Of a stretch of 64,000 bases of DNA, positions 21,840-34,953 are shown in pieces. Source of the stretch: Spongilla lacustris (Eukaryota > Porifera > Demospongiae > Spongillida > Spongillidae); the NCBI GenBank assembly GCA_949361645.1, contig OX442437.1, positions 1,756,296 through 1,820,295 on the forward strand, in the 5' to 3' direction. The position numbers and the translations under genes are program-made. Each line of letters starts with the position of its first letter. The first letter of the stretch is position 1. The notes under the pieces were generated by a model, which did not search any database, was not told the DNA's origin, and worked only from the letters and a program-made list of their open reading frames with translations.

Positions 21840-24800
21840 TGCATCCTTCAGTTGAAAGCCCTGATGGCTTTATATTGCTAGGGAACATGAGTGGTATGTA
21901 GAATTTAGAGGGTTGAGGTGGTGTAAAAAGGAATGCTTTTTATAACTTGTAGAACAGTAGTTGGGATGGATGATTGTTGTTTTCTTAATCTCACAACATA
22001 GGTTTCAAGAACAGCTACACTCCAATATCCTAATGACATGTGCAGGAGTGAGGATCATGTACAGTATAAATTTCAGATCGTTAAGCAAAGTATCATTCAG
22101 TCTATTATAATGGATTGGATGAAGTGACATAGAGCACAGGTATTTTCAAAGTTTTCTACCTAGTGATTATTGATTTGCCCTGGTCTGAGGTTAAAATCCC
22201 AGACATCATATATAATTTATTTCATCACAAAATCAAAATAGTACATTTTAAATGACTACGTGGAGCATGTCAGCTTAAGTACATGTAAAATTGACATTCA
22301 TGAATCAAAAATTGTATTATTATTAGATTGATGGTGTTTTAAACAGTAGGTGTTGGTGAACCTAAGTATTGAGGTTCTGCTAATCATAAGCAGTTTTGAA
22401 ATGTTATTATGTCATATTTTTCATTTCCAGAGTTTTGATTGAGATGCTTTATGAATTAAGCATGTCATGCAACAGTACAAGAATCAGTGGGAAAGGTCAT
22501 ATTTCTCTCCCACTTTTATTGGAAATGTAAAAGTAGTGATTTTCATCAGTACAATTTGCATTTGTAAAGTGCAACTCATCTCAGGTGATAATATGTGTTG
22601 GGTGATTGCTCTGAACATTGGGAAATATTTATTTTACAAGCTTACCTAATTCCATATGTATATGTAATCAAAAAGTTCTGTGGATTAATGCTGTACACAG
22701 TCCATGTTGAGTGCAGCCCACAGTTGTAGAAATAATATGGTGTATAGTCAAGTTGACACATCTGCATGTTCACGTGTGAGGGATGGTTTAGTAATTACAG
22801 AGTAGTACTAAATGATGTGGTGTAACATCATAGTATAATTTCTATGACAGACATCTAATGTTTTCAAGATCTTTGAGTGTAATGTACTTTATCATCAACT
22901 TTTATACATATAATTGTTAAATGTCATGTTTTGAAGTCATTCTTTACTAATGAACATGGAAAGAGAGTAAGTACTACAATGTTCATAATTTTAGACAGTC
23001 TGTGACATGCATATATACTTAACCCGCAAACCTGTGTGCACTAGTTTACTAATGTACATTAGCATGTCAAATTGAGACCAGTCACCCACCATGTTTGTGT
23101 TGATATGAATTTTTTTTCTATTCATGCTTGGTGTTTTATATTGGGATTATCACACTAAATGATTCATCACAAATTCTGCAAAAGTAGCAGTGCACATGAT
23201 TCATACATACAAAAATTGATATCCAAACAAATTCTGGTACTAAATTTGTATTAAGCCATACATTTCAGTGCAACAATCACACTCATATTGGTAATATATG
23301 TTAGAATGTGCCTATTTATATACATGAAAACACACCTCTACATGTTTGAAGTACAGGTTACTAGGTACAGATCCCCATGATATCAATATCAATACAAGAC
23401 CTATGTATAAATGCACAATGTTTTGGTATAGAAGAATTTTGACAAACTGGTAAGGCTGAAGACTCACCACAGATCGTGTTGTCATTGATGGATTAGAAAG
23501 AATGCAGGAGATTGGATTACAAGGGCTGAATGAATAGCTATACATGTCAGGCCGAGTCCCATCAAACAGAAAATATCTGAATGGATGGAAGGATGCACCC
23601 AAATTATTTATAGTGTTTCAAATGTTACTAAAGGTAAAGCAGTTGGTTCATAATAAATAATTATCCACCTTACCTACATGTAATAGAAATTAACATTGAA
23701 GTGTAAGTTTTTGGTAGATTGATCTCATTAATTGATCACAGCACTTGCATAACAGAATATTTGATTTTAGATTTTTAAAAAAGGCAACTTTTAAAAGATA
23801 CAAATATCATACCCTTGACAGCATCAAGGGTAAGCTAAGGTCATGCTACATGCAGTAAGCATGGTGATGATATGATGACCTCCTGCCACAAATAAAAATG
23901 ATAGCTGCATGAACATTTTTCATATTCATGATAAGTCCCTGGATTGACAGCTAGGAGCATTAGGGTGAAAAACCCTTACATCAAAATGCGCATCCTGAGA
24001 AAGATTGTAACCTCCTCCCTCCCTCCCCCCCCCCCCCCCCCCCCGGCACATACATGTACATACATTGTTGTCTGTGTTAGAAGACTTATAACGAAAGCCT
24101 TCACCATTTAATGGTTGTAGGTCAGGTCAAGAGCAACATTGTGGCATACATGTACCTCTGACAATAATGGAGCAATGCAAACATCAATTTCATTTGGCAA
24201 ATTCCCGGTACGTAGATAGAATAAGACTGTAACCATATCTCAAGCAGAGTGCATCCCTAAACTCCCCCTTACAAGTCAAACTCTTCTATTGCATCCCTAA
24301 ACTCACCCTTAAAAACAAACCCTTTAAATGCATCCTTTTCCTTGCTTAGATCAACTTGATAACTTGGAAGAAAGTTGCTCATAAATGGAACCAGCAAAGA
24401 AATTTTATTACCTTGACTAGTGGTTTTTAAATTCTCCAGGGAAATGATAAAGGCAGCCCAAGAGACAGCCAGTAGAGCTGTGAGATTTTCCAATGTGGGT
24501 GGGCGGGTGGGTGGATTTGATTGAGAGAAGAAATTCCCACTGCACCACGTCAAACAGGTTAAGCAAGTTATTTGTTGTACCAAAATATGAGCTGTTGCTT
24601 AGTGATCTATTCCATTACTACTAGCAAAACTAGTGAAGCATTTATGACCCAGAGACTTTCCTAAAACCCTTCTGGACTGTGTCAAGCACTGGTCATAAAT
24701 TTGGATTTGCCCTTACATCAAATTTGAGCAAATAACTTATGTCGATGTTTATATCACATTTAAAAGTCATATCAGAACCATATTTATCATCAACACTCTA

Positions 24801-25740
24801 TAGAAATGGAAAGAAAGTCAGAAGATGGTCGGTTCAATATATGCTCAACTATACTTGGCAATCAGAACAAATTGGTTGACATGGAGATGACCTGCATAGG
24901 TGTGAACCAAGCAGAAGCAATAACTGAGATCTAAGGATCAGGTGAGACAGATATTGTCCACACTGACCATTCTTTCCAAAAATACTACAAACTCACGGAT
25001 GCTAATATTTAGAATGGAGGCAAACTAACATAATAGGAGAGATGGCTGTGAAGGGCTTATTTCATTGGTCGATGAGACTGGCACCAAAGATGTGTTTTAT
25101 GAAGGTAGATCTTCTGTGTTATGCTTGTAAACATATCAACAAGTCTGAAGCAGGATTACAATTGATTCACTAAAGTCATGATGTAATGTAACTGTAAAGT
25201 AAATTATCCAATTACTGGATGCAACATTCTGACGTCATCAAAATACTCACGACTTTGTTAGCTACGGAAAAATTTGTTTCCCAGATACCACACATTGGAA
25301 TGGATATGTAAAGGTCTTCATGACACAATGAATACAAGAGTCCAATACTACACAATGTTTCTAGTCTGACCTGTCACTATGTAACCAACATTCTACCTGT
25401 CACCACGCGCATGCGCGTACGTTATATATTACATACACGTAATAAAGTCTACAGATACATTTGAATCTGATGGGAATGAGACGTTTTAGGTCACTACGGA
25501 TTAATAACTATCATGGCGTTATACCTATACATGTATATATACTATTTCTATAGCTACATAGTGTATAGTCAGATAGGTTCATGACCAACTCGATTTTTCT
25601 TTAAAAGTGAAACGACGCGTGGAATAGAAAAGTTCATCATGGGTGAAACTCAAAGAGAAACGGTGCGTTTTAAAGTGCAAATGTGCTTGCATGACATCAC
25701 ATAATTACGTCACTATGTATTTAGCTCTGTATGTGCAAAT
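21840..25740. other. 3.9 kb without recognisable genes
   Basis: No frame on either strand shows known motifs, and no exon pairs with good splice signals were found. The only distinct item is a C run of about 20 at 24025-24044 after a CT-rich lead. This could be a large intron or true intergenic DNA. Confidence 0.45.
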
Positions 25741-25743
25741 TAT

Positions 25744-25800
25744 ATAGAGGGTTTTCACAGTGACGTCACAAACAGCCACCATCTTGACAGAGTAGTATCT
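25744..25800 (+). repeat. Dispersed repeat end shared with 34954-35023
   Basis: The sequence TATAGAGGG...GACGTCACAAACAGCCACCATCTTGACAGAGTAG is matched in reverse orientation at about 34954-35023 (TACTCTGTCAAGATGGCGGC ... GAGAGCCCTCTATA). The matching ends with a variable middle suggest a MITE terminus. The partner ends of each copy were not found. Confidence 0.5.
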
Positions 25801-26726
25801 ATGCCTTCGTGGTGTACTGTTCTAATAATAACGGTGCGGAAAGCAGGTTAGCTTTATAAGCTACCTGCAATATTGGATCATTTAGACAGTAGGACGCGTG
25901 ATTTAGTACTATCACAGGGAAAACTTTCGCAGTCCCAGACTTGGGAATACTATTGCTTCCCATGTTTAACTGATTCCCATTACTGGCTTTTTGTCTCAGT
26001 TCCCAAGATGGGTTTTTTACATGACATGGGAATTATTTGATACCACCCATGAACATTTGATTCCCTCAGCTGGGTATAGGACCCTATACTGGGAAACAGA
26101 AAAATCCATTATGCGTTTGGTGAAGTGTGGATTCTTGAAAACCCATACCGTGTTTACAAAATCCGGGATAAGCATTAAATCCGCACTGACTTTACAAAAA
26201 CCCGGTTTGGCTGACATTTACACATGTTTACCCCAACCTGGTGTTTCTCTCTCTATAGAATAAATGGTGAATAAAAAAAAGGTGAAGGAGTAGGAATCGA
26301 AGTAGGGTACAATGATCTCATAAGCAGAGACAAAACGCTACAAGCCACTAATACAATTGTTGGGAAATGCGTTGATTAGAGAAGTATCAAGGCATATAAC
26401 TATCATGTGTCACAAAAAAACTATTTAAGAAACACTCATTTAAGTTTGCGCACTAATAGCTAGTGTGGTATTATGTATATGGACATCAAAACTGTACATA
26501 TTCTTAGCAATGCATTCATGTATTCACATTGCTCTGCATGTCCAAGAAGAGGCCATACTTGTTTTGAATCATCTGAATGATATACAGGTCTGGTATAAGC
26601 TACCACAAGGTGACTGATTATTTAAATACACATAATGAAATAATACTGAATAACATTAAAGATTGAGATTATATGCTGGTTAGATGTTGCTATGCATTTT
26701 TTTTACCTTGTAGTGAAGAACTAAAA

Positions 26727-26813
26727 AAACAAGTATAGGTAATTGTTAGCTTGCAAATGCACGCGTATAATAAATTATCTGCAATCTTTAAGAACAATTA
26801 CCTATACTTGTTT
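26727..26813. repeat. 21-bp perfect inverted repeat
   Basis: AAACAAGTATAGGTAATTGTT at 26727-26747 is exactly complementary to 26793-26813, with a 45-base spacer. It lies about 100 bp beyond the 3' end of the CACTA-like gene. It could be a small MITE, part of that element's terminal region, or a transcript-end hairpin. Confidence 0.6.
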
Positions 26814-26911
26814 GATGAGTTCAAAGCATATGACTTTGATATACTAAAATAAAAATATAACAAAGCATCATGCAAACAACAAAACCATTATTTACAGAGC
26901 ATCCAGAGAAT

Positions 26912-29900
26912 CTATTGAATCCAAAACTTGCCAGACCACTGACCAGTTACTGGTCCTAAAATGGATGACCAGTGCACTTGTTCTGCATATCTTAGTCTTT
27001 TGTATTTTCTTTCAGAAATGTTAGCAGTGTCTCTTTCATAGAAGTAAACCTGACAGATTTTTTGAATTCTATCAACTGACTGAATGTGTGCAAGATACAC
27101 ATCACTACCAATACCCTTCACTGAAATCATGTCACCTTCCTCTGGGTAATGAGGAATAATAACATCATTCTTGTCCAGTGGAATTATTGGTCTCAGTTAG
27201 TCAATAACAATATATTTGGATGGATTGTATAGCATATCTGGGTCAGGGTACAACATAACCTTTCTTACAATGGCCGTTGATCTGAGTACCTTTACTGTTG
27301 AGGTTGGTTCCACATAAGGATTGTCACTGTAACTGTGATACATTGGGTCCCCTGATGAATCAGCAGCATGAGAGTACACTTTTCCTGTGATAAATGATTG
27401 ATACTTGTCACTGAGTTTAGTAGGAAAGATAGATGATATCTTTAAAATAATCATGTCATCCAAACTGTCATCTTGTGCAAGGATACATTCATTTACTCGA
27501 TATAGTGTACCTCTATAACCATGGGTTGGTACTAATATAGATCGATATTTAGTTGCATGAAGGCAAGCAGTTACTTTTTGTTGTTTGCTTGTAGGAAATT
27601 GACGCAAAACTTCTGTACATTCCCATGCCGATAAAAGTACATAGTGCTCTCCTCCAACTAGCACATCAGGTGCCTCTGGAAATTGTTGGGCTACATATTC
27701 TACTTGTGAAAGGCTCTTTGCATGCAGCTAATTTTAATAGAGAAAATTAAATGTAACGTTTTAATGAAGATATATAGAGCCTCCAGAAATGAGAGGTCCT
27801 GATTGTATTTACTGTAATGTGTGTATAATCATAATAATTATGTGTTTGCTTATTTTATCACAGATACATAAGATCGACTTGAAAAAACATACCTGGGAAT
27901 CTGATTCACAGCTCATTTGGATTGGTGTTTGAAGGACAGAACCACCAAACTTAAACTTCAGAAATTCTCGCTCAGCCAGTACAAATGTTAATTCTAAGTT
28001 CCTATTTTTTGATGAACTCAAAACATATCCTTTCACAGCCCTTTCAAAAGAATAGCACCAATAGTCGTCCGGGCTTAAAAAGCGTTCTATTTCTTCAGGC
28101 ATATGTATCGAGCTGTGAAGTGTTATCACACAGCTTGTGATGCCTTCAACCTCTTCAGTTAAAATATTGTGCTTTGTGATAAGATTACATAACAAGTCAA
28201 TGTCATCTTTTGTCCAACCAGATCGTCCTACATTATAAACCATCTCTGTGATACGGACAATGAGCACCCACACATGATATTCATGGTCTGGTGAAATTCC
28301 TCCTAAGATGTATTCAGAGGCAGGATAGCAAAACTTTTGGAACTCCTCAGCTTTCCAGAAGCCTATTCTTTTAGTTATGTTTGTAGGAATCCTTCCATTC
28401 CTTAACTCTGCATGAATAACATGACAGTGATTTAAAAACAGGAATTAAATACAAGTACATGACTACATGTACATATAAAAGACTTTTTGATGACAGGATT
28501 ATCCCAATGGTTTGATTATATTATTTTTTTGTACCAATACACCAATGCGAAACATGGTATTAAGTACAGCTCTCAATTACAATTAATTGCTCATACCTGA
28601 TGTCCATGGCACTGCTTCTAACCTTTCCTTGATGACTTGTTTGCTTATCAAATCCATGTCTAAATACCTATGAAGATGATGGCTGACAACATTAAGTGGG
28701 ACGTTGTGCATTGCATCAAACACTAGATCTCTCAAAATGTTAAACCCATATGCTGCATGAAGTCGATGTAAGATTGATGTTCCAGTAAATCCTGTACTTT
28801 TGGCCTTAGATTTACGAATTGATGGCCTCTCTCCTACTTCAATATAGTTTATGGTATCAATAATCTCTCTTAAGCCTTTGGTAGCAAATGGATATCTAGC
28901 ATGATACCTGTAATCCACATAGTAGTAGTGCGTGGAAGTAGGACCTTGTATGCCTAAATGCAATCCGTTAATTATAAATGGAAACACTTTTCAATTAACG
29001 TAACAGTACCTTCCAGATTGCATTGCCTGCATGGAAGAATTCCTCCTTGAATGAACTTGACTACTTCAGACTGTGCTGGATAATCTCCTGTCCATAGTAG
29101 AAGCATACACCTGATAAGTGCCTTTTCCCGAGGGAATCCCTGCCACCTCAGCAGCATAATCAACCTCAATGCCTGTAATGCCATATTTTTAAATTCATTT
29201 GGAATTTCAAGAGCACCTTACCATTAATAAAAAGATCTAGCACCTCTGTCACCAGCGGTTCCAGAAATGGGTCTAAAGAAACAGGACACTTGTTTGGTAG
29301 AAGATAGCTTGGTACAAACCCACAAACATAAACTTCATCAACTTTAGAACGGTCACTTTTTCTCATAGTTGCAATTGATACTTCAATAGATCCTAATTGG
29401 ATTTTGTGAATGAAATGTATAATCATGTTTGTATTAATTATTAGATATACATGAAATTTACCACAGCTGTGTTTTGAAGATGTAGAAAATGGCTGCCGCC
29501 CATCCCAGTGACCTATCAATGCAATGTTACGTGGGTCCCCTCTTGTTGACTTAAGAAGATGGTCAAAGCAGTTGTAGCAATTAGGACACTCTATTGATAC
29601 TGTACCATTAGCATTCATGTTCTGCTTGGACACTTCATTAATATATTGCTACTCACTACATGCTTGCAAAATGGACAGAGGGCAGGGAGATGCCATAGAG
29701 CAGTAGGGTCCCAAAACCATGCATATTCTGCGAATCTCGAACCATCCCAAATCTCGCACTTTTTGAAATTTTTATGTTCTGCCTTGAGCCAATGTTCTTT
29801 TTCTCTTCAATGGGCAGTGATCTTCTTACAAAACATAGCATCCTGGCAAATAATGATTGGTCAAATTATTATTAGCTATTTATATTAAATCACACCCAAG

Positions 29901-30654
29901 GCCATTTTGAACTATGATATACACATTAAAAATCTTACTTGCAAGTACTGATTGGGGAATCCATTACATCGTAGCGAAAAGGATGCTCTTCATCCAAACA
30001 AATATAGAGCTTTCTAGGTTCGGTATAACCTTGGGCCTGCAATATAGCTACACATGATTGCCAAGATGAAGGCCAACGATTTTGAAGACCACTGTCACCT
30101 TTGCAGTATAGATCGCGACCATAGTTCAGTATACGCATGAATTGCTCTTGTGACCCAGAGAATTCTTGCTGTATTTTCATTGCATTTAATACAGCATGCA
30201 AGATAGTGTTTTCGACACTTATTTCTGCCGCAGATCTGATATCAATCTGAAAAGGATTTTCATACATCACATACTCACTTTCGCAAAGCACTTCAGCATC
30301 GTCGAACATATCGTTTCTCGCCGCACTTTCGCGAAGCACTTCAGAATCATCGAACGTATACGTATCATTGTTCGCCGCAGTTTCGCGTAACACTTCAGAA
30401 TCGTCGAACGCATCATTGGTCGCCGCACTGTTGACAGCTACATCTACTTCGTCGTCACTCTGAATCAACGCGATTTTTTCTTGAAGAGTTTTTCTCTCCT
30501 GATCACTTACAGTTGATGTTGGTGGCTGCGCATTCCTGGCGGCGACCACGCATGCGTTTTCCCAATGGCTGTATTCGGTTGGCCTTGCATATGCAATCTG
30601 AGCAGGGGCAATGCGAGTGTGTATAGTGCAATGCAGTACATTTGCAATGCGCAA
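26912..30654 (-). CDS. CACTA/EnSpm-like transposase gene, nearly intact
   Basis: Minus-strand exons with GT-AG junctions: 30654-29939, 29804-29657, 29621-29462, 29392-29222, 29172-29010, 28953-28597, 28407-27893 and 27727-26912. Exon 1 encodes an acidic repeat region (three FDDSEVL/FDDAEVL units). Exons 2-3 carry Cys pairs (ALCPFCKHV, IECPNCYNCFDHLL) and RNIALIGHWDGRQPF. Exon 4 has VDEVYVCGFVPSYLLPNKCP. Exon 5 has LLLWTGDYPAQSEV. Exon 6 has the DAMHNVPLNVVSHHLHRYLD core typical of animal CACTA transposases. Exon 8 ends with a basic region open to 26912. Two lesions are visible: a frame change at about 29105-29115 in exon 5 and an in-frame TAA at 27197-27199. The intron between exons 2 and 3 would be only about 35 nt. 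It may be a young pseudogene, a polymorphic element copy or a domesticated gene. No CACTA termini were found. Confidence 0.75.
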
Positions 30655-30787
30655 TATCTTCTCTGCTCCAGATCGTACGCGTAGAGTCTCTAGCGCTAGC
30701 CATGCACATCAGCAGTTGCAGGAAATTAATACTTATACACTTGCGCCCCTGTCACTACTAACACGCGGTACGCTTGCGGCATATCAT
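30655..30787. promoter_or_regulatory. Divergent intergenic region, likely shared promoter
   Basis: Only about 130 bp separate the first ATG of the minus-strand transposase gene from the first ATG of the plus-strand SAM gene. The segment is GC-richer than its surroundings and contains CGTACGCG and TAGCGCTAG palindromes. A TATA box was not identified. A shared bidirectional promoter is inferred from geometry only. Confidence 0.35.
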
Positions 30788-33044
30788 ATGGAGACCGAGG
30801 TGGATTTTGGGAGTTGGACATAGGTCGAGACAGTGGCATGGGCGAAGAAAGCATTCGGAGACGGCGTTTCTGCCAGTTTTGAAGGTTTGCGCAAATGTTA
30901 TGATGTACATGCACATGTTATGCATATGTACGTATGCATGCATGTACATTCATATAATCGCACGTACATTAATTGCCTTGTATCATTATAATTATACACA
31001 TACGGCTATATTCCATTTCACATGATTGTGCATATCGTTCTGTACATAATAATGGCGGCTGTAGCTACAAGTCCGTTCATTTTTGTGCACTACATGTTAT
31101 ATGTGTTCGGGACAACCATTTAATGTGTTGATAACATTAAGGTTTTGTCACTTGCATTGTATCAACTGATATTATCTTCATAGAGGAAGGCGTTGATGGA
31201 GAAACCCTTCAACTGCTGGCCAAATGTGGAACAATGGAGCAGTACAAGGCCTGTGGCCTCAGAAGTATAAAACAACAGATGCAACTCAAGAGGTTGCTTA
31301 ACACTGATAAGAGAGAGCTCGAGGGTAGCAGTTCCCTAGAAAGGGAAATGAACTCCAAAAAATTTGATACAAAGTTGACACTACTGGAACTAAGAACAAT
31401 TTTTCCTGAGGACAGTAGGATTTATCATATGATGTAAGTACTACAACAAACAATGTATAAAGTGCACAATTGAATATTGGACTTACCTAGCAGGAGAAAC
31501 AAAATCAACAAGGCTACCAAAGAAGTATGGAGTGGTAATGAAGAGGAAATGAAAAAACTTGACAAACTAGTCTCAGACCTCCTACCCATTTGCTCATGCA
31601 AATATTTTGGGCCACAAGCTATACGACAACATATTTTGGACAGTTTACAGGAACGACGAAGGAAAATCAAGAATGGTCATGATTACAGAAAAAAGAAAAA
31701 GGTCGGAAAGTTGACAAATATGAATACATTTTTTTTGTACAAAACCTTTAAACATTGCCTCCACTGCAGTACATGTAAAAAAGCATATTGTAAAACTGTA
31801 TGTAAACTATTAACTGCATGGTCAGGACAATTAATTATATAATTATGTTGATAGACACTTAAGTGACCATATGCAAGTATCTTGCACTGTGCACATTGCA
31901 CATGTATTTGCTATGATCATGAATTATGCTACCACAGACAATTTAAGGTTTAGAATTGATATACAATGTAGTTAATGAATATGTTATGTGCACAATTGAT
32001 GTACACATAATAATGATGCTTTTCTCTCGTCAATTGATTTTCTTGTGTTCTGCTAAACTAAATACTTTTTTAATGCCACAATGACAATATAATACTACTG
32101 AGTTTGTTAAACACATAATAACACACTGTCTGCCCTTGTATGGGCATGCACTAAAGTAAACAACATTGTATATTCAAGTTGTCAATTGAAGTTAACCCTG
32201 TACGTAACTTTTCAGACCCCATCAGGATCTGTCACCAAAAGCAAAGCTGCTGATTCCACTAGATCTGTCCCCAAAGACGACTTAACTGCTGATACCACTG
32301 GATCAATCACCAAAGGCCCAGCTTCTGATTCAACTGTGCATGCATCTGCTCCAACAGGCCCAGCTTCTGATTCAACTGTGCATGCATCTGCTCCAACAGG
32401 CCCAGCTTCTGATTCCACTAGCCTCATAGATTCTGGTACCACAGGCGCAAAATCTGTCACCAAAGAGCTAAATGCTAAACAGATTCGATCTGTCACAATG
32501 AACCAAGCTACTGATTCCACTGATCGTGAATCTGTCACCACTGGATCAATCATACATGTAACTTCTAATTCAAGTGAATCTGTTCCGAAAGACATAGCTT
32601 CTGATGCCACAGCCACCAAGTGCAACAAAGACCAAACTGGCACAGGACCTGTCACCAAAGAGATAGTTGCTGACACTGCTGGTATGTTGTTAAGAGCTTA
32701 ATAGTTCTAGTGACGGAACTGATTAATGTTTTGTTTTTTAGCTCTGGAGATTCTGTCTGTAACATCCCCTGAGGACTTAGATCAGCAGCAGGAAGATGAT
32801 ATAATTGGTAATCATGTACACATGTTATAATTACTGTCAAGTAATACTACTAAACAAGCATGGCTAGAAGTATAATATAGCTTATTTTTGATATTGTATT
32901 TTGCAGTGGGTTCCTTCACTCAAGGTATATGTATGGAAGGTATGACATTCATTTTTCAAGATATGCACTAAAATGAATATTTTCTGTCTAGATTTGTCTC
33001 AAAAGAGTGCTGAAGTTATCATTTCAGTAGATTTGGTGTCATGA
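30788..33044 (+). CDS. SAM-domain protein gene, partner of the CACTA-like gene
   Basis: Exons inferred from splice sites: 30788-30884, 31184-31433, 31491 to about 31701, 32216-32681, 32742-32807, 32907-32924 and 32992-33044. Exons 1-2 join to VETVAWAKKAFGDG, then EGVDGETLQLLAKCG and KACGLRSIKQQMQLKRLL, a good SAM-domain pattern for protein-protein contact. Exon 3 is Lys/Arg/Glu-rich (QERRRKIKNGHDYRKKKK). Exon 4 is Ser/Thr-rich with near-identical repeats of GPASDSTVHASAPT. The frame ends at TGA 33042. An in-frame TAG at 30821-30823 lies just before VETV; either translation starts elsewhere, exon 1 really begins after this AG, or the gene is broken. The head-to-head position suggests the second gene of the same transposon or domesticated pair. 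Function unknown. Confidence 0.55.
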
Positions 33045-33259
33045 TGATGAAGCAATTGACCAGACAACGACTATTAACAACTTTGAACAACTATATGGCT
33101 CAAGGAGATGAAAGACGATCACTTCAGTCTGCACCAAAGGCATCCCTTTTAAGACCCCTGGCTAAATTTCTTCTAGCAAAGAAGATAGTGGTTCTTTCAG
33201 AGGGTGCCACACTCCAAATTGTTAAAAGGCAGGATGTTAAAGTTAATGGAACATTGTAA
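33041..33259 (+). CDS. Small unidentified open frame after the SAM gene
   Basis: A 72-codon frame overlaps the SAM gene stop (ATGATGATGA) and reads MKQLTRQRLLTTLNNYMAQG, with a Lys/Leu-rich middle. I do not recognise it. It may be an alternative last exon of the SAM gene in another frame, or chance. Confidence 0.25.
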   Translation: MMMKQLTRQRLLTTLNNYMAQGDERRSLQSAPKASLLRPLAKFLLAKKIVVLSEGATLQIVKRQDVKVNGTL

Positions 33260-33546
33260 GTCATTTAGTACTGCACTGTCATTTTGCACTGTCAATACAA
33301 ATGTGATGGGATAGCGTGGTAGCAACTTAATAGCAGCAAGTTACAGGTATATAGAACTGTCTAACACAAGAAAATATAGACTATATATGCACAAGCAGTC
33401 TGTCACCTGATTCCATGGGTTCAATGCACAAGCGCGTACTCTTTACACAAACGTTCAGTGTACATGTGACTTTGATTAGTATTAGATTTTGATGTGATTG
33501 AGGTGGGATTTATGGAGTAATGTAAGTTTTAGATGCATTGTAAAAT

Positions 33547-33955
33547 AATAAGAATGGAATGCATTCCAGGAAGGAATGCAGCTAGGGTGGAATGCATTGG
33601 AAACCAGGATGAAATGTAGGGTGGAATGCATTGGAAACCAGGATGGAATGTAGGGTGGAATACAATGGAAACCAGGATGGAATGCAGGGTGGAATGCATT
33701 GGAAACCAGGATGGAATGCAGGGTGGAATGCATTGGAAACCAGGATGGAACGCATTGGAAACCAGGATGGAATGCATTGGAAACCAGGATGGAATGCATT
33801 AGAAACCAGGATGGAATGCATTGGAAACCAGGATGGAATGTATTGGAAACCAGGATGGAATGCATTGGAAACCAGGATGGAATGCATTGGAAACAAGGAT
33901 GGAATGCATTGGAAACCAGGATGGAATGCATTGGAAACCAGGATGGAATGTCAAT
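33547..33955. repeat. Minisatellite, 22-bp and 34-bp units
   Basis: About 15 copies of a unit GGAAACCAGGATGGAATGCATT. The 5' part uses a longer version with an extra GCAGGGTGGAATG module, so the array grew by two unit types. Long frames on both strands here are repeat artefacts. Confidence 0.95.
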
Positions 33956-34360
33956 ACATGAACCCAGATAGATGGGACGTTGTTGTATTCAGGTACTGGT
34001 GTTGGTACTGATTATAAAAGTATACTTCATTATTGTAGCTGACAATGCTTTCGTCAACTCGATGCTCAATGGATAATACATTGTTTCATGTCAGTCAGTC
34101 AGATATCTCATGCAGCAAAGCATGCATTTAACAGGATCAAAAAAGCATGAAGTTACTACCAATTAAGGAGTTTAAGATGGCTTTGGAAAAAAAAAAAAGA
34201 ATTGTTACTCTGCATGAGCAGTTCTTTGATCGAGATATGAGCAGTTCTTTGATGGAGATGATGACAAGAATGATCTACTATATACTGCTGGGATTGCCAA
34301 ACTATATCACTTCATAAAATGCTTGGAAATGCAGAATATATACCTAGACATTGTTTATCC

Positions 34361-34816
34361 TCATTTCAGCAACTGATTGATTTTGTGTAAGAGGCTGAAT
34401 GTTCCACTGCCAGCAACGTAGGTACAAGCTTCTCCATGCAGCCACGTTGGGCTGAGACCATCGCGTTGAGCAATTATCCAAGATTTCAAAGGCTTCTCCG
34501 CTTTGTGCTTTTGTGAGTGATAAACCTGTAGCATAACGTTAACAATACAAACGGTAGTAATTTGTCCTTTCTTTTTAGTAACTCGAAGATTGTTCGTTTT
34601 CATCGTCAGAACAATACGCACCCCGCAGACTTCATTGCATGCATGTTTGTAGGCTCTTGTATTCCGACGTATACGCACTGGAGTAAATACTAAATAGTTG
34701 ATGGTATCTGGATAGCTCACAGCCGGAAGTAGTAGAGGCTCTACCGGCCGGTAGTATATCATCGTCAGCAGTAATATAAAAGGATCGTTGACCCCAAAAT
34801 CAGAGTACGAATCCAC
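34361..34816 (-). pseudogene. Possible SWIM-domain fragment (YqaJ-type mobile protein)
   Basis: The minus frame contains SYPDTINYLVFTP, then a region with VMLQVYHSQKHKAEKPLKSW, then IIAQRDG and GEACTYVAG. This order (YLVF, HSQ, EKPLKSWIIA, GEACTHV) resembles the N-terminal SWIM zinc-binding region found before a YqaJ-like nuclease in marine invertebrate mobile elements. The first Cys-x-Cys of SWIM is not readable and no nuclease follows, so this is at best a relic. Frame damage near 34420 is likely. Confidence 0.4.
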
Positions 34817-34832
34817 AAAACCTATACATGAT

Positions 34833-34882
34833 CCTTTCTTTAATTACGGGTATACTATTTCTACCCGTAATTAAAGAAAAGG
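34833..34882. repeat. Tight 20-bp inverted repeat
   Basis: CTTTAATTACGGGTA at the inner part of 34833-34852 is complementary to TACCCGTAATTAAAG in 34862-34882, with a 9-base loop and one unpaired base. It sits between the SWIM-like relic and a dispersed repeat end. Confidence 0.65.
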
Positions 34883-34953
34883 TATCGAACTAAGCTTTCT
34901 TTTATACTGCAGTGAATCAAAGTTATCGAACGCTGCCACTCCACAGATCGCCA

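Noticed and set aside
24269..24583. Minus-strand 104-codon frame
   Set aside because: No motif, no exon partner, and composition typical of non-coding DNA here.
30726..31025. Overlapping short frames upstream of and antisense to the SAM gene
   Set aside because: Explained as shadows of exon 1 and its intron.
33482..34011. Frames through the GGAAACCAGGATGGAATGCATT array
   Set aside because: Minisatellite artefact, open on both strands.
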